DNA from: Chara braunii | Taxonomy: Eukaryota; Streptophyta; Charophyceae; Charales; Characeae | Direction: 5' to 3' | DNA length: 27,987 bases | NCBI GenBank assembly: GCA_003427395.1 | Contig: BFEA01000550.1 | Coordinates: 4,240-32,226, forward strand | In this document: one piece after another, positions 8,895-18,319 of the stretch | Layout of the letters: every line of letters begins with the position of its first letter | Numbering within the stretch: position 1 is the stretch's first letter | The notes under the pieces: model-generated | Database searches by the model: none | Seen by the model: the letters and a program-made list of their open reading frames with translations, nothing else | Told to the model about the DNA's origin: nothing | Position numbers and translations under genes: made by a program

Positions 8895-9245
8895 AGGAAA
8901 ATTTCGACAGCACCTCCCCTATATAGGGTGGATTGCCAAAACTTTTCCTATCATAATATCTCTCTCTTCAAAACTAACAAAATTTGGGCAGTGCTTCCCA
9001 TAGGAAAAGTACCTTTTCATGATTTTTATAAGACTGAATACAAAACTTAGAAATAACTCCCCTATTTCATGAAAATTTGGGCAGCACCTCCCCTAAAAAG
9101 GTAAGCTTCCCACATTTCAACTAAGCCAGATATAGAATTCAAACAGAGTTTAGCTTTGAAAAATCAAAATTTGATGAACTTTTTGGTTTTGTAGAAATTT
9201 CAACAACGCTTCCCGTAGGAAAAGTAACTTTCCAAAATTTATATA
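8895..9245 (+). repeat. R2 array: four diverged copies of an AAATTT..GCAGC..TCCC motif
   Basis: Related motifs start near 8898, 8979, 9070 and 9195. Each has AAATTT, then GGGCAG or CAACA, then CTTCCC or CTCCCC, then an A/T-GG string. The first copy (8897-8948) is a 52-nt imperfect palindrome: GGAAAATTT at one end, AAACTTTTCC at the other, and CCC/GGG around TATA in the middle. Copies 2-4 keep the motif but fold less well. The strand-reversed motif resembles the 82-bp array at 18.3-18.8 kb. Confidence 0.65.
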
Positions 9246-9351
9246 AAGCAAAGTAAAATAAATGATCCCAAAAAATACGAGAATTGAACTAAGTAAAATA
9301 AAATTAACTCAGAAAATGCAAAAATTGACCCAACTCCTATAGCTCTTGTGA

Positions 9352-9402
9352 CGAGCATCTAAAACTACTTATCAAATTGACACTCAGACTAAGTAGTGCT
9401 CG
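9352..9402 (+). other. Hairpin
   Basis: CGAGC (9352-9356) pairs with GCTCG (9398-9402) and ACTACTTA (9364-9371) pairs with TAAGTAGT (9390-9397), leaving a 7-nt bulge on the left and an 18-nt loop. It lies between the R2 and R3 arrays. Confidence 0.7.
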
Positions 9403-9525
9403 CACTCGATCACATGCAAGTCCATACCACAATGGTAAGTACTCTCACACGGTCCCAAGGTTAAACCTTGTCAACAATGGCTCATAGTCTCTCAATGATT
9501 TCTCTCTTTTTACCCAACTTACATA

Positions 9526-10281
9526 AGACCATTCAACTTAGAAACAAAGTCTAGCTTCGCCATTGAATATACACAAATACAGGGTACTACTTTTTTATTC
9601 TTTAGGCATGTGACTTGACTTTGAAACAAAGCCTAGTCGCCCTGGACAGTTTAAGTATGCAAGTTATATATGATTTTTTGCCCTTATTTTTTTAAGGTAG
9701 CATAAGACTCAACCATTCAACTTAGAAACAAAGTTCAGTCTGACCTGTCTTACCACTAATTAATATTCTTAATTAACACTGTTCATTATGATAAGCTATA
9801 GTCAGACCATTCAACTTAGAAACAAAGTCTGACTAGTCTGTGCATAAAGTATAATAATAATATAGTATAAAAAAAATTAATCCTTGGTTCCAACATGTGC
9901 GTGAATCAAGACCAAACCATTCAAACTAAGTCTAGTCTTTCACCTGATTTCCCCTCAGAATAAACAAAAAAAAGTTCGAGTCATTCAACTTTAGAAACAA
10001 AGATCAAACTCTCTTTTTCAAAAATGATAATAAAACGTAAGGAGACTAGGCCATTCAACTTAGAAACAAAGCCCAATCCCACTCAGAAAATCCCAAAATA
10101 AACCAAGGCGACCAAGCCATTCAACTTGGAAACAAAGCTTGGTCCCTGAAAAATGCAATCACAAGCAGCCCTTGCAAGTCAGAGCAACCAGACCATCCAA
10201 CTTAGGAACAAAGTCTGCTCCTCCAGGCAGTCAAAATAAACGTAGCACTGGGCCATTCAACTTAGAAACTAAGCCCAACGC
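9526..10281 (+). repeat. R3 array: ten hairpins with conserved loop and covarying stems
   Basis: The 19-nt string CATTCAACTTAGAAACAAA, or a close variant, occurs ten times (starts 9530, 9608 as a 23-nt variant, 9714, 9808, 9918 shortened to 12 nt, 9982, 10052, 10118, 10194, 10254), spaced 64-110 bp. Each copy is flanked by an inverted repeat whose sequence changes from copy to copy: AGAC/GTCT at 9526, TAGGC/GCCTA at 9603, 8 of 9 pairs at 9705, a perfect 9 bp (TAGTCAGAC/GTCTGACTA) at 9799, 8 of 10 at 9908, AGTT/AACT with mismatches at 9973, GGC/GCC at 10049, a perfect 8 bp (GACCAAGC/GCTTGGTC) at 10110, CAGAC/GTCTG at 10189, TGGGC/GCCCA at 10249. The pair closing the loop is C-G in nine copies. 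The spacers between hairpins look unrelated. I know no family name for it. Confidence 0.85.
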
Positions 10282-10289
10282 TTGGTTGA

Positions 10290-11613
10290 CCTTGACAATC
10301 GCACACAAAACCACCTTCCTCCCGCCTTCCCCCAATTCAAAACCCTTCTTCAATCTTATTGCGCATGCATTCAAAACTCTGATTTAAGCCCAGAAAGTGA
10401 AACATAAATTCAATATGAGATGCATGCAGTATAGTTAGTCAAGCCATGAAAAGATATACAGGTAAGGCTATTAGCTGGGTTTATAAAAGGAGATGATGAT
10501 TCCCTGCCTCCAGAACCTCACCTAGGTTCCGGCAGAGCTCCCGTAATCGGTGTGGCAACCTCCCACAAAGGCCTTGGCAGGGATTAAGGGTTTCAATCCC
10601 ACCTTCCGCCTTCCTCTCCAAACCAAAAGACTAGACTGAGAGTAAGAAGGGCAAAAAAAAAAAATCCTGTCGCTCAAATCCAAGAGAGGTACACTCAGAC
10701 TCGCGCGAGAGGGCCTTGAAACCTTGACATGTCTGAGGGCCCCGCAATGGCAGCCAAAAATTGTAGTGGGAATGACCAAACCACGACCAAACGCAGAACA
10801 ACGACTGGATGCAAAAGAAACGACTAGGCACAACTGGCCAAATTCCAATCTATAAAAAAAAATCACGATGGAAGCTACATAGTTGAAGTTAGCCCAAGCT
10901 AGAAACACACAGCCACAGTTGTCCGAGAGTAGAACTACACTGCCACAGCTTCGGCGGAGAACCAAAGAAGCGATCTCATTTTATCAATGAATTATATACT
11001 CGTCACTTTCACAAGTGCGAACAAGCCTACCCCTCCATGACACTCAGTGCCCAAGCAACAATCACCCAACGATGTTATCCTACCTATAGTGGCAAGGCAT
11101 TGTGGCAGCCTGCAGCAACGACCGAAACGCATGAAGATGTCGACCTAGTAGACTATCGCTAAGACCAAGCACAGACCCTCAACCCATCAACCTCGCCTCT
11201 CCTCTCTTCTCTCGCACCTGGCCCGCCCAACAGGGTCAGGTTCATACGGATTCCGAGAAACGTAGTCGTGGGGAGGAAGACCTGTGACATTTCTAGCAAT
11301 GGACTGCAGTACTTAAAGGTAAGCCCTTCAACAACTGGTCGAATCAACAAAGTTTTAACACAGACAAGGCAGGGGCTGGATAGAGGAGTAGCAGCTACAA
11401 CGTTCCTACTATACAGCAGCAACAATTGAAGTGCCTGAAGATCTCGACCTTGTAGTCCACCATGACGACCAGGTACATGATCAACTACAAGCGAAAAATA
11501 ATAGTTCGAAAACGAACAAAAAAAGGAAAGAATCATTTACTGGAACATGGGAATATCCACTGCTTTCCAACCGTGTGCACAAAAGAATAGAGAATGGCTA
11601 CTTCCATCGCTAG
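10290..11613. other. No gene recognised
   Basis: A short inverted repeat GAACCT/AGGTTC lies near 10513-10529. A 147-codon minus-strand frame (10522-10965) is open but looks like chance: it is phenylalanine-, serine- and cysteine-rich and has no family resemblance. AAAG|GTAAGC near 11318 resembles a splice donor. Confidence 0.4.
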
Positions 11614-11787
11614 GATGAGCAAAGTCGGTACGAGTCTTCCGTTCGAATGTGGAAGGATTATCAAGCACACACCGTGCTCCACCTTTCTCCCGCGCGTCAC
11701 CCCCAGGTCTTTTCCTACCGATTCCAACCAGATTTCTTGGTGCGAGTAACTGGCCCAAGACAATCGGCACTAGCATCACAAGTCCAA

Positions 11788-11811
11788 CCCCCCCCCCCTC
11801 CCCCCCCACCC
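11788..11811 (-). other. C-run, G-quadruplex-capable on the minus strand
   Basis: Runs of 11, 8 and 3 C are separated by single T and A. On the minus strand these are G-runs long enough to supply four G-triplets. Confidence 0.6.
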
Positions 11812-12083
11812 TTCTCTCACCTGATTATGCAACCGTCTCTTTTTCTTGCCCGGTACTATCCTTGTCCCTTTCCGGACGTCTCTTTCTTCGTAACGGCTGC
11901 CTCGCGTGCACTTTAATTCGACCGCGGTTGTTCTCCCAATCGACTCCCTAGCTGTTGTTCGCCTTCGTGATCTCGGATATGCCCCGACCAGGTAAATATA
12001 CTCTGTCCCGTTCACGTGCCTGCCCTCTGGTCGCCATCATAGCTCGACTTCGGCTCTTCTCACGCACCAACTTGGTCTTCGAG

Positions 12084-12088
<5 letters not shown>

Positions 12089-12148
<60 letters not shown>

Positions 12149-12168
12149 AACACACACACACACACACA
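12089..12168. repeat. (CT)n(CA)n compound microsatellite
   Basis: A CT tract of about 46 bp passes into a CA-rich tract of about 34 bp. It is the only long tract whose plus strand is CT rather than GA. It follows a GAG|GTAAGC donor-like string. Confidence 0.97.
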
Positions 12169-12239
12169 AAGATGAGCAAAGTCTAAATGAATTTTCCGCT
12201 AAAACGCGGAAAGACACGCAGCCACTCCGAAGTTCTATT

Positions 12240-12400
12240 TCTATTACCTTTCTCTTTATATTTTTGAAATTATCATACAAAAATCAGTATATGCAATCCT
12301 ATTTATTTTCATTTATTATGTATACAATTTTTGATATGTATATAATTTCTTATGTACAATATATATATAGATATATTTTGTACATATTTGTTTCGTTGGA
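12240..12400. other. AT-rich tract with a palindrome
   Basis: About 160 bases are strongly AT-rich. TATGTACAA (12351-12359) and TTGTACATA (12378-12386) form a 9-bp inverted repeat around an (AT)n centre, so this region can extrude or fold easily. Confidence 0.7.
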
Positions 12401-12661
12401 ATGAGCAAAATCGTTATGAATCTTCCTCAAAAAAAAGCTAGGTACACTGCCATATCAAAATCCCTTCTCCGAGGCGCAGCTCACGACCCTCATAGCACCA
12501 AGACTATGGCCCTAATGGCAAATCCGACGCTGCCATCAGATTCGCAGCTGCTAAGAACCCCCCAAAATGTAGCATCATCCACCTGTTTCTATTGTGTCTC
12601 TAACGAGATACAAGCTTTTTACTCATGCCCTGATTCTGCCGCTCCATAGCTCCGCGCACCA

Positions 12662-13017
12662 CTTTTACCTACTGAGTCCCTTTCTGCTAACCCTCTGCTG
12701 ATTCTGACTTCAGAATCAGGGTCGCCCACCCCGAAAACCCCCAATTCGAGTCCTCCCTCGCCCGGTTTCGTCCGAAAACAAGCGATATACACATTTTTCC
12801 ATCTCCCTTCTTCTTCGTTTCCGCCATCTCCGCGCAATGCTTTTCTCAAGTAGCTCTTTTTTCTCTAACTTTTCACTAATTCTAACCTCGGATTCGGGGT
12901 CGCCAGCCCTCAAAACCCCCGTGTACACCTTCTCCCTCTTTCGTTTTCGCAGAGATACGAGAATGTGACAATCTCCTCCGACATAGCCATTCTCCCGCGC
13001 TCTTCCTTTTTTCACAT
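12662..13017. repeat. Diverged 178-bp tandem duplication
   Basis: Two units about 178 bp apart share GGGTCGCC (12720 and 12898), AAAACCCCC, TCCCTC and TTTCGT in order. On the minus strand both encode related peptides (GVFGVGDPDSEVRIS and GVLRAGDPESEVRIS), so they may descend from a coding repeat; no gene can be drawn. Unit 1 contains a perfect inverted repeat, CTGATTCTGA/TCAGAATCAG with a 2-nt loop (12698-12719), mostly lost in unit 2. Confidence 0.65.
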
Positions 13018-13126
13018 GCACCTGGCGCAACTTCACATCCGGATTCGTCCTTTTCTTTTGTCTTTCTTTGGCTGCCTCCGCACCTGACCCTTGGCAATGC
13101 TCCGCTGCATGCTAACCCAACCACCG

Positions 13127-13412
13127 CAACGCGTGCTGTTTGATATAAACAACAGACCAGTGGTAGTAAAAGTTGAAACCCGCTAAGTTGTGTGTGACAA
13201 CTCACCTGCGGTATCAATCCGCCCCGAAGGTCGAGGATACTGCGATGTAGTGAGTAAGAGGGTGCGGGCCCACTGCTAAGCCAGCAGCATGAGCCTGGGT
13301 GAGGTGGGTCCTGCTGCAGATCTTGGTGGTAGTAGCAAATATTCAAATGAGAACTTTGAAGGGCCGAAGTGGGAAGGGGTCCCACGGGAACAGCTGCTGG
13401 GATAGCCCTGCC
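13127..13412 (+). pseudogene. Degenerate 25S/28S rRNA fragment (plus strand)
   Basis: GGTAGTAGCAAATATTCAAA (13328-13347) and the following ATGAGAACTTTGAAG.GCCGAAG are a hallmark of eukaryotic LSU rRNA. Upstream the match continues in order: TTTGATATAAACA near 13138, GTTGAAACCCGCTAAG near 13172, GTGACAACTCACCTGC (13194-13209), GAGTAAGAGGGTGCGGGC near 13251 and CTGCAGATCTTGG (13314-13326). A variable stretch after CCGCCCCGAA is much shorter than in plants. Many conserved positions are changed and a G is inserted in TTTGAAGGGCCGAAG, so this is a pseudogene-like fragment, not part of a working rDNA unit. Similarity fades near GAACAGCTGCTGG. The ends are approximate. Confidence 0.88.
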
Positions 13413-13419
13413 GCACCGC

Positions 13420-13735
13420 CAAAACTGCGGCAGCCTCCCCCCGGTGCCCACCCAACTCAGGCATAGTTCACCATCTTACGTGTCCCACCGGGCACGCTCA
13501 CACTCAAACCTCTCACAACAGATCGTGTTTGGGAGATGGTGCGCCCGCAGCGACCCCCGCCACCCATGTTTCTTTCCGCCTCGTGGGCTAATTACCCACC
13601 GGCTCGCATGCACGTTGAACTCCCCGGTCCGAGTATCAAGACGGACGGACAGAGGAATTTTGCCAGCATCCAGCACACGTAAGACCCCGAGTGGGCCCGC
13701 CGAAAGAGGCGCGTGATCAAGGTCCTCGACTGCCG
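13420..13735 (-). pseudogene. Degenerate 25S/28S rRNA fragment (minus strand)
   Basis: CTCAGGCATAGTTCACCATC (13456-13475) is the reverse complement of the conserved LSU sequence upstream of domain D3. It is followed by diverged counterparts of the usual reverse-complement text (GTCCC, CGCTCACACTC.AACC, TCACA.CAGATC), then CACCGGCTCGCATGCACGTT near 13598 and CCGGTCCGAGTATCAAGACGG (13624-13644), the site of the widely used LSU primer LR3. CCCCGAG..GCC..CGAAAGAGGCGCG (about 13685-13713) fits the next D2 segment. In LSU order this fragment lies 5' of the plus-strand fragment, yet it is inverted and placed so that the two 3' ends meet near 13410-13420. Confidence 0.88.
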
Positions 13736-15870
13736 TAACAGCTACCCGTGTCTGGCAACGTAGCAACAGAGCCAGGCCCGTCGACCCTGACGCTGGTCTC
13801 GAAACCGATCACCAAGTCAAAGACATGAAATAAAAAAGTAGGAATAATAATAATAAAATTAATATTCATAAAAATGAATGCGAGGGAACACAGAAAAGTA
13901 AGGGGACTAGGGGCCGCGTGTCCCAGTGGCCTGCAATGCCGCATCCCGCTAGGCCGCACATGGTTGCGCCTCGCCGCCAATACCCCGCGCGCGCCCCACT
14001 CCCCCGGCAAGGGCTCAACTTTCATCCGCGAGCGCGCCGTCACTTTTGACGAGACCGCACTGGTGCGATTTACAGAAAACAAGCCAAACACGACATCCAC
14101 ACTCCAAATTTGCCCGATCTTGACAGCCTGGATGCAACCTTGAAGCAACGGGACCTTTTCCCAGTCGGGACTGGAATCTTTCAGATACCTTCAAACAAGC
14201 GTTAATGTGCATCTGATCTATGGCAGAGGCTGACTACTCGGTTGACTTTGACTTTGGACCTGCTTTCCCGTGCATGGTCTGACTCTTGATTGTCCAAGAG
14301 CCAAAACTACCTCACGTGGGGGCTCTGGATGCTGTTTTTGACCCAAGCCCTGATACCCCTTTACCTTAGGCCTTTTCTTAGCCATTTCTCAGAACTGGGA
14401 CGTTGTCGGGTTGCCAAATCCAATCGGCGTCCCGGAATTGGGGAATTACAGACCTACACCTAACGATTCCAACCATTTCGGACAGCAAATAAGACAGAAG
14501 AGAAACGGAAAAACGGGGCTCTCAAACGAGCCACCATTTCCGCCCCCACCACCATGTATACTACACCTACTTTTATCCTAAATAATATATTGCCTTATTT
14601 GGTTTTTGAAGCCTCATAACGGGCAATTTTTACCTTACAAGTATTCCTACTGATGTTTTGCCTCAACCACAGGTGTGGGACTCGAAGCGAGCGATTTTGC
14701 GGAATCAAGTCAGGGGTGTCATTTCATTTATTTCAGCAGCTAAGATGAAAATCACAAATACAGAAAGGAATGATGAGAAAGAACAAGAAATTCCCTGATT
14801 ACAAAAAAAAACCGTTTTCGTGTCTGGACGACGTTACCGTGCCAAACGACCCTGATTCTTGTTGTTCTATTATTCCCCTCTGTGGACCTTGTTTTTGTGT
14901 GTAACCTACCCTTGGGTTGTGCTATGCACAAACGAGTCAGTTGAAGTATATGGTGGGAACATTTATGGGCTTATTGTTGGGTTTCCCACGCGAAGACATG
15001 GGCTATGATTCGCGAAAGGGGATGGGACCCCTATACAAAGGAGCTGGTGGACATGTTTGTTGGCTGAAACGAGGCAGCAAGTGGGAACCCTGATAACGTC
15101 ACTGAAGAATCAACAACACGGATTCAAATATGTCCGAGGGTTAACAACAAGGACCCTATGTGAGCAATGGGCAATTTGGACAATGAAGCGACCACGACTA
15201 CGGCAACCTACAGCAAACGACGACGAGGCACAAATCCCGGATCCAGCCTTTACAAACAAACCGTTTTTCCAAGGTCATAAAGATACAGCGTCGAGTTCTC
15301 CCATCTGTAATCTACATTTGACCGCAAGCGGATCGGTTGGGAGGCCTGAATAGGACCTGCCGTGAAAGGTATCTGTCCCCCCAGAACCGCTTGCGTTTTC
15401 ATCGCAGGCCATGAGAAGAGATGAAGTAGACACAAACTGTGTTTAACCTGTCTAAGAACCGAAGGCTGAGTAAACCAGGGGGCACAACCCGGTTACTAAC
15501 AGGACCATACATGATGAGTTCCTCGGCGCCCGCGCCACATCTCTCCGAGAATTGGGCCAGGCACAGGCAGTGAACCGAAACGGGGAACTATACCTGGGGA
15601 TATGTACAAGAGAAAAGTGGGGGGGTCTGCAAGGAGCGAGGTAAACTCCGCAAACGCGGGGAGCGTCAGGAACCTAAAAGAACCATTTCACCGTGAGCCA
15701 GAGGAGAAAAGGACTGGAAATCGAAAAGGAAGGGGGATTCTTTTTGGGGAAGGAGGACAAGGGGAACCGCGCATCCAAGGAGAATAATGTGGACTAGGGG
15801 AACCGCACGAGCGCGCTGTAACCGTCCCACAAAGTTCAGACGTACCAGCGAGCTTACGGGGGCGAAAAGA
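13736..15870. other. No gene recognised
   Basis: Over 2 kb without a supportable gene. An (AAT)n-like A/T stretch lies at 13838-13870. A GC-rich block (13905-14045) with many CpG follows. No rRNA, tRNA or transposon domain is visible in the rest. Confidence 0.45.
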
Positions 15871-16457
15871 AAGCCTCGTAAGCTTACCGCGGGAGGCGAT
15901 TGGGTATCAGAGCGCTGAAATCGTCACAGCCGAACGGGTGGGCTCGCAAGGGCAAGAAGGAGGCGATCAGGTATGCGAGCGAAGAAATTGTCTGTTGTTG
16001 GTGAGCAGAGGCAAAAAGGTGGGCTCGCAAGGGCCAGAAATTACTCCTGGTAAGCTTGCCGCAAGAGGAGATTGGGTATGAGAGCACAAAAATTGCCTAT
16101 TGTTGGTGAGCACAGGCGAATAGGTGGGCTCGCAAGGGCGAGAAATTACTCTTCGTAAGCTTACCACGGGAGGCGATCGGGTATGAGAGCGGAGAAATCG
16201 TCTGTTGTTCATGAGCAGAGGCGAAGAGGTGGGCTCGCAAGGGCGAGAAAATTACTCTTCGTAAGCTTTTGGCAGGAGGCGATCGGGTATGAGAGCGCAT
16301 AAATCCTCTATTGTTGGTGAGCACAGGCGAACACGTGGGCTTGCAAGGGCGGAAAATTACTCTTCGTAAGCTTGTCGCAGGAGGCGATTGGAGAGAGCGC
16401 GAAAATCGTCTGTTGTTGGCAAGTACAGGCGAACATGTGGGCTTGCAAGAGCAAAAA
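15871..16457. repeat. 105-bp minisatellite, about five copies
   Basis: The GTAAGCTT landmark recurs near 15879, 16050, 16155, 16261 and 16366. The last three intervals are 105-106 bp; the first (171 bp) holds a partial unit that lacks the landmark. Each unit reads GTAAGCTT, then a (G)GGAGGCGAT.GGGTATGAGAGCG block, AAATCGTCTGTTGTT, TGAGCA.AGGCGAA, and GTGGGCTCGCAAGGGCGAGA before the next ACTCTTCGTAAGCTT. The period is a multiple of three, so long open frames cross the array on the minus strand; they have no independent coding support. Confidence 0.92.
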
Positions 16458-16697
16458 TCACTCTTCGCAATCTTGCTGCAGTCACTCTTCGTAAGCTCGC
16501 TGCAGTCACTCTTCGGAAGCTTGCTACAATCACTCTTCGTAATCTTGTTGCAGTCACTCTTCATAAGCTCGCCACGGTCACTCTTCGCAAGCTTGCTGCA
16601 GTCACTCTTCGCAAGCTTGCTGCAGTCACTTTTCGTAAGTTCACTGTAGTCACTCTTCGTAAGCTCGCTACAGTCCAAAGTAAGCTTGCATGAGCTG
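16458..16697. repeat. 24-bp minisatellite, nine full units plus a degenerate tenth
   Basis: Units start every 24 bp from 16458 to 16650, each beginning TCACT(C/T)TTCG or TCACTCTTCATAAG, followed by .AA.(C/T)T.(G/A)C. and ending near CAG. Units 6 and 7 (16578-16625) are identical. A tenth, degenerate unit ends at 16697. The unit corresponds to the ACTCTTCGTAAGCTTG..GCAG junction segment of the adjacent 105-bp repeat. Because 24 is divisible by three, several frames are open (VTLRKLAA and SKLAKSDC style octapeptides), which explains the 205-codon minus-strand frame here. Confidence 0.95.
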
Positions 16698-17423
16698 AAG
16701 GTCCTCCCCCTCACAGAGTGACAACCTGGCTAACCAATCGTTGGCGAAAGGACCAGCGCGGGGAAAGCGCCGAAGAGAGCGAAGAGAGGGCTCTTTTGGG
16801 AAGGAAAACACCGAAGAGGCCTCCGCTCTCGATTACGTTGATGCCGCAGTGAACTACTACAAGTGACATACGTTTTAAAGTAAGTGGCACTCACGATTAC
16901 ACGACCAGAGGTGGTATGATCGCTATACAAGGAAGGATCAGAAAAGGAAAACATACAAGAGAAGAAAGGCGTTGAGGATAAGAGAGGCGAGGGCATCGTG
17001 GTGATCAGATTATAACGCCTAGTCGCTAATTCGGGCCTACGTGATCTGTTTCTTGCAACTCCGTGTTCAAGCGTGGGAGACGACGTACAAGTGGAGTGCC
17101 TCTTGCCGAGGTGAACCAGACGTAGGTACAAAAAAGAAGGTTCCGAGCGTCCCGACTATGATCTGAGACGGCGTCCAAGCAAAGACTTATCCCGACATAC
17201 GAGGGTGGTTTTGTAAGTCGCAAGCGCATGCGGGTACTTTCTAGACTCCATCTTTGAATCCGATCAGACATGCATCTTGGCAGTCAGAGGTGAGACGAAC
17301 CCTTGTTGTTCCCTGCCCCCTATTCCTTGTTCTTCGTGGCATTTACTCGTGTAAGATCCGGTGGGGTGGTGGCTCGAAGGTTGATTCAGTTGTTGTTCGC
17401 AGAGGGACAGACAGTTTCAATGA
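16698..17423. other. No gene recognised
   Basis: Mixed composition. A 133-codon minus-strand frame (16730-17131) is open but resembles nothing that I know. No repeat or RNA gene is seen. Confidence 0.4.
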
Positions 17424-17517
17424 TCGACTTTCCCTATCAAAAAGAAGTGGGATCAGTGACAATGTAATTATCGACTTTCCCTGTCAAGCAGAAGTGGGAT
17501 CAATAACAGTGTGGTTT
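17424..17517. repeat. 47-bp tandem duplication
   Basis: Units 17424-17470 and 17471-17517 share TCGACTTTCCCT.TCAA, AGAAGTGGGATCA and AACA.TGT in register, with roughly three quarters of positions identical. Both keep an open plus-strand frame until the 47-bp shift. Confidence 0.85.
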
Positions 17518-18319
17518 ACAATGGACTTCTTAACAAGAAGTTCTTTTTCGTATCTGTGACTATTGGAGTCGACCGTTTCAACAGGTCCAAGCGATTCTAT
17601 TAAAAATCGAGGGAAGGAATATAACCAAAAAAGGTACTCTGCCATCTGGAACTGGGGAGAGGTGAACTGCATTCGGAAGTCGTTTTTTTTTTGTTTGTTT
17701 GTTTCAATTGTTGAGTTAACACATAGCTGTTCTTGCTACCTAACCCTCATTGTTTTTTATCGCACCCAATTATCTAAATGCCCGGTTGCTCCCGACTATT
17801 TTGCTTGGTCTATCCTGGACAAGACTAATTTTGATTAACCCCCCCCAAAACCGAGAGACCATAAGGAGCATTCTGGGAAAGGTTCACCCGTGGCTCTCTG
17901 ATCAATGGGCAAAAGGGATAACTCCTCCTCCTCGTCCTTTTTTAATATATATTTCCTCTTTGGGTGAGCTGAATCCCTCGAGTTTTAGGTAAGGGGCGTG
18001 ACAGGCGGCCCAAACCCCATATCCCTGCTGACTGCTGACGACCTCAAAAGCGGTCGTGACGGGAGACAGACGGCACGACCCCAGGCTTCAGTGAGCGGCA
18101 AAAGATTTCCTCTTCACGCATCCTCACAAATTTGGCTCCATTGCCGACGAGGGGAGGCCTCGGCCTTCCCTGTTAGAAAGGGGGTGCATCGAACTGAAAC
18201 TTGGTTAGGTTGTGCTGTGAAACTCTTGTTTCAACTTTGATATAATTTCGCGGCAAAGAAAATTGTTCTGTTTAGTTCTTTCTGTAAATTACTCGGGTCA
18301 TAAATATCTTTTTCAGTTA
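17518..18319. other. No gene recognised
   Basis: Contains a T-run at 17684-17705 and several short frames. A plus-strand frame at 17998-18240 is GC-richer than its surroundings, but I recognise no family. Confidence 0.4.

Larger units (their letters stand above)
11614..12426 (+). repeat. 27-bp motif in three dispersed copies
   Basis: GATGAGCAAAGTC..TA.GA.T(C/T)TTCC occurs at 11614-11640, 12171-12197 and 12400-12426 in the same orientation. In the first two copies the 3' end of the motif is the left arm of a hairpin: CTTCC/GGAAG (11636-11655) and TTTCCGC/GCGGAAA (12193-12212). The third lacks the right arm. Sequence outside the motif is not shared. Confidence 0.7.

Noticed and set aside
9526-10281. 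CRISPR-like array
   Set aside because: Spacing is irregular (64-110 bp), the repeat is short and variable at its edges, the stems covary, and the window is eukaryotic. No cas gene is present.
10522-10965. 147-codon minus-strand frame
   Set aside because: No domain or start support, and it lies in the same A/C-biased composition that removes stops on the other strand.
11614-12212. Hammerhead ribozyme or C/D snoRNA reading of GATGAGCAAAG
   Set aside because: The CTGATGA and GAAA core pair and a box D at proper distance are missing, so only the repeat and hairpin are reported.
12882-13451. 189-codon minus-strand frame
   Set aside because: It runs antisense through the plus-strand LSU rRNA fragment and the 178-bp repeat, so the open frame is incidental.
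16097-16714. 205-codon minus-strand frame with octapeptide repeats
   Set aside because: The 105-bp and 24-bp periods are divisible by three, so frames on both strands stay open. Nothing singles out one as coding.
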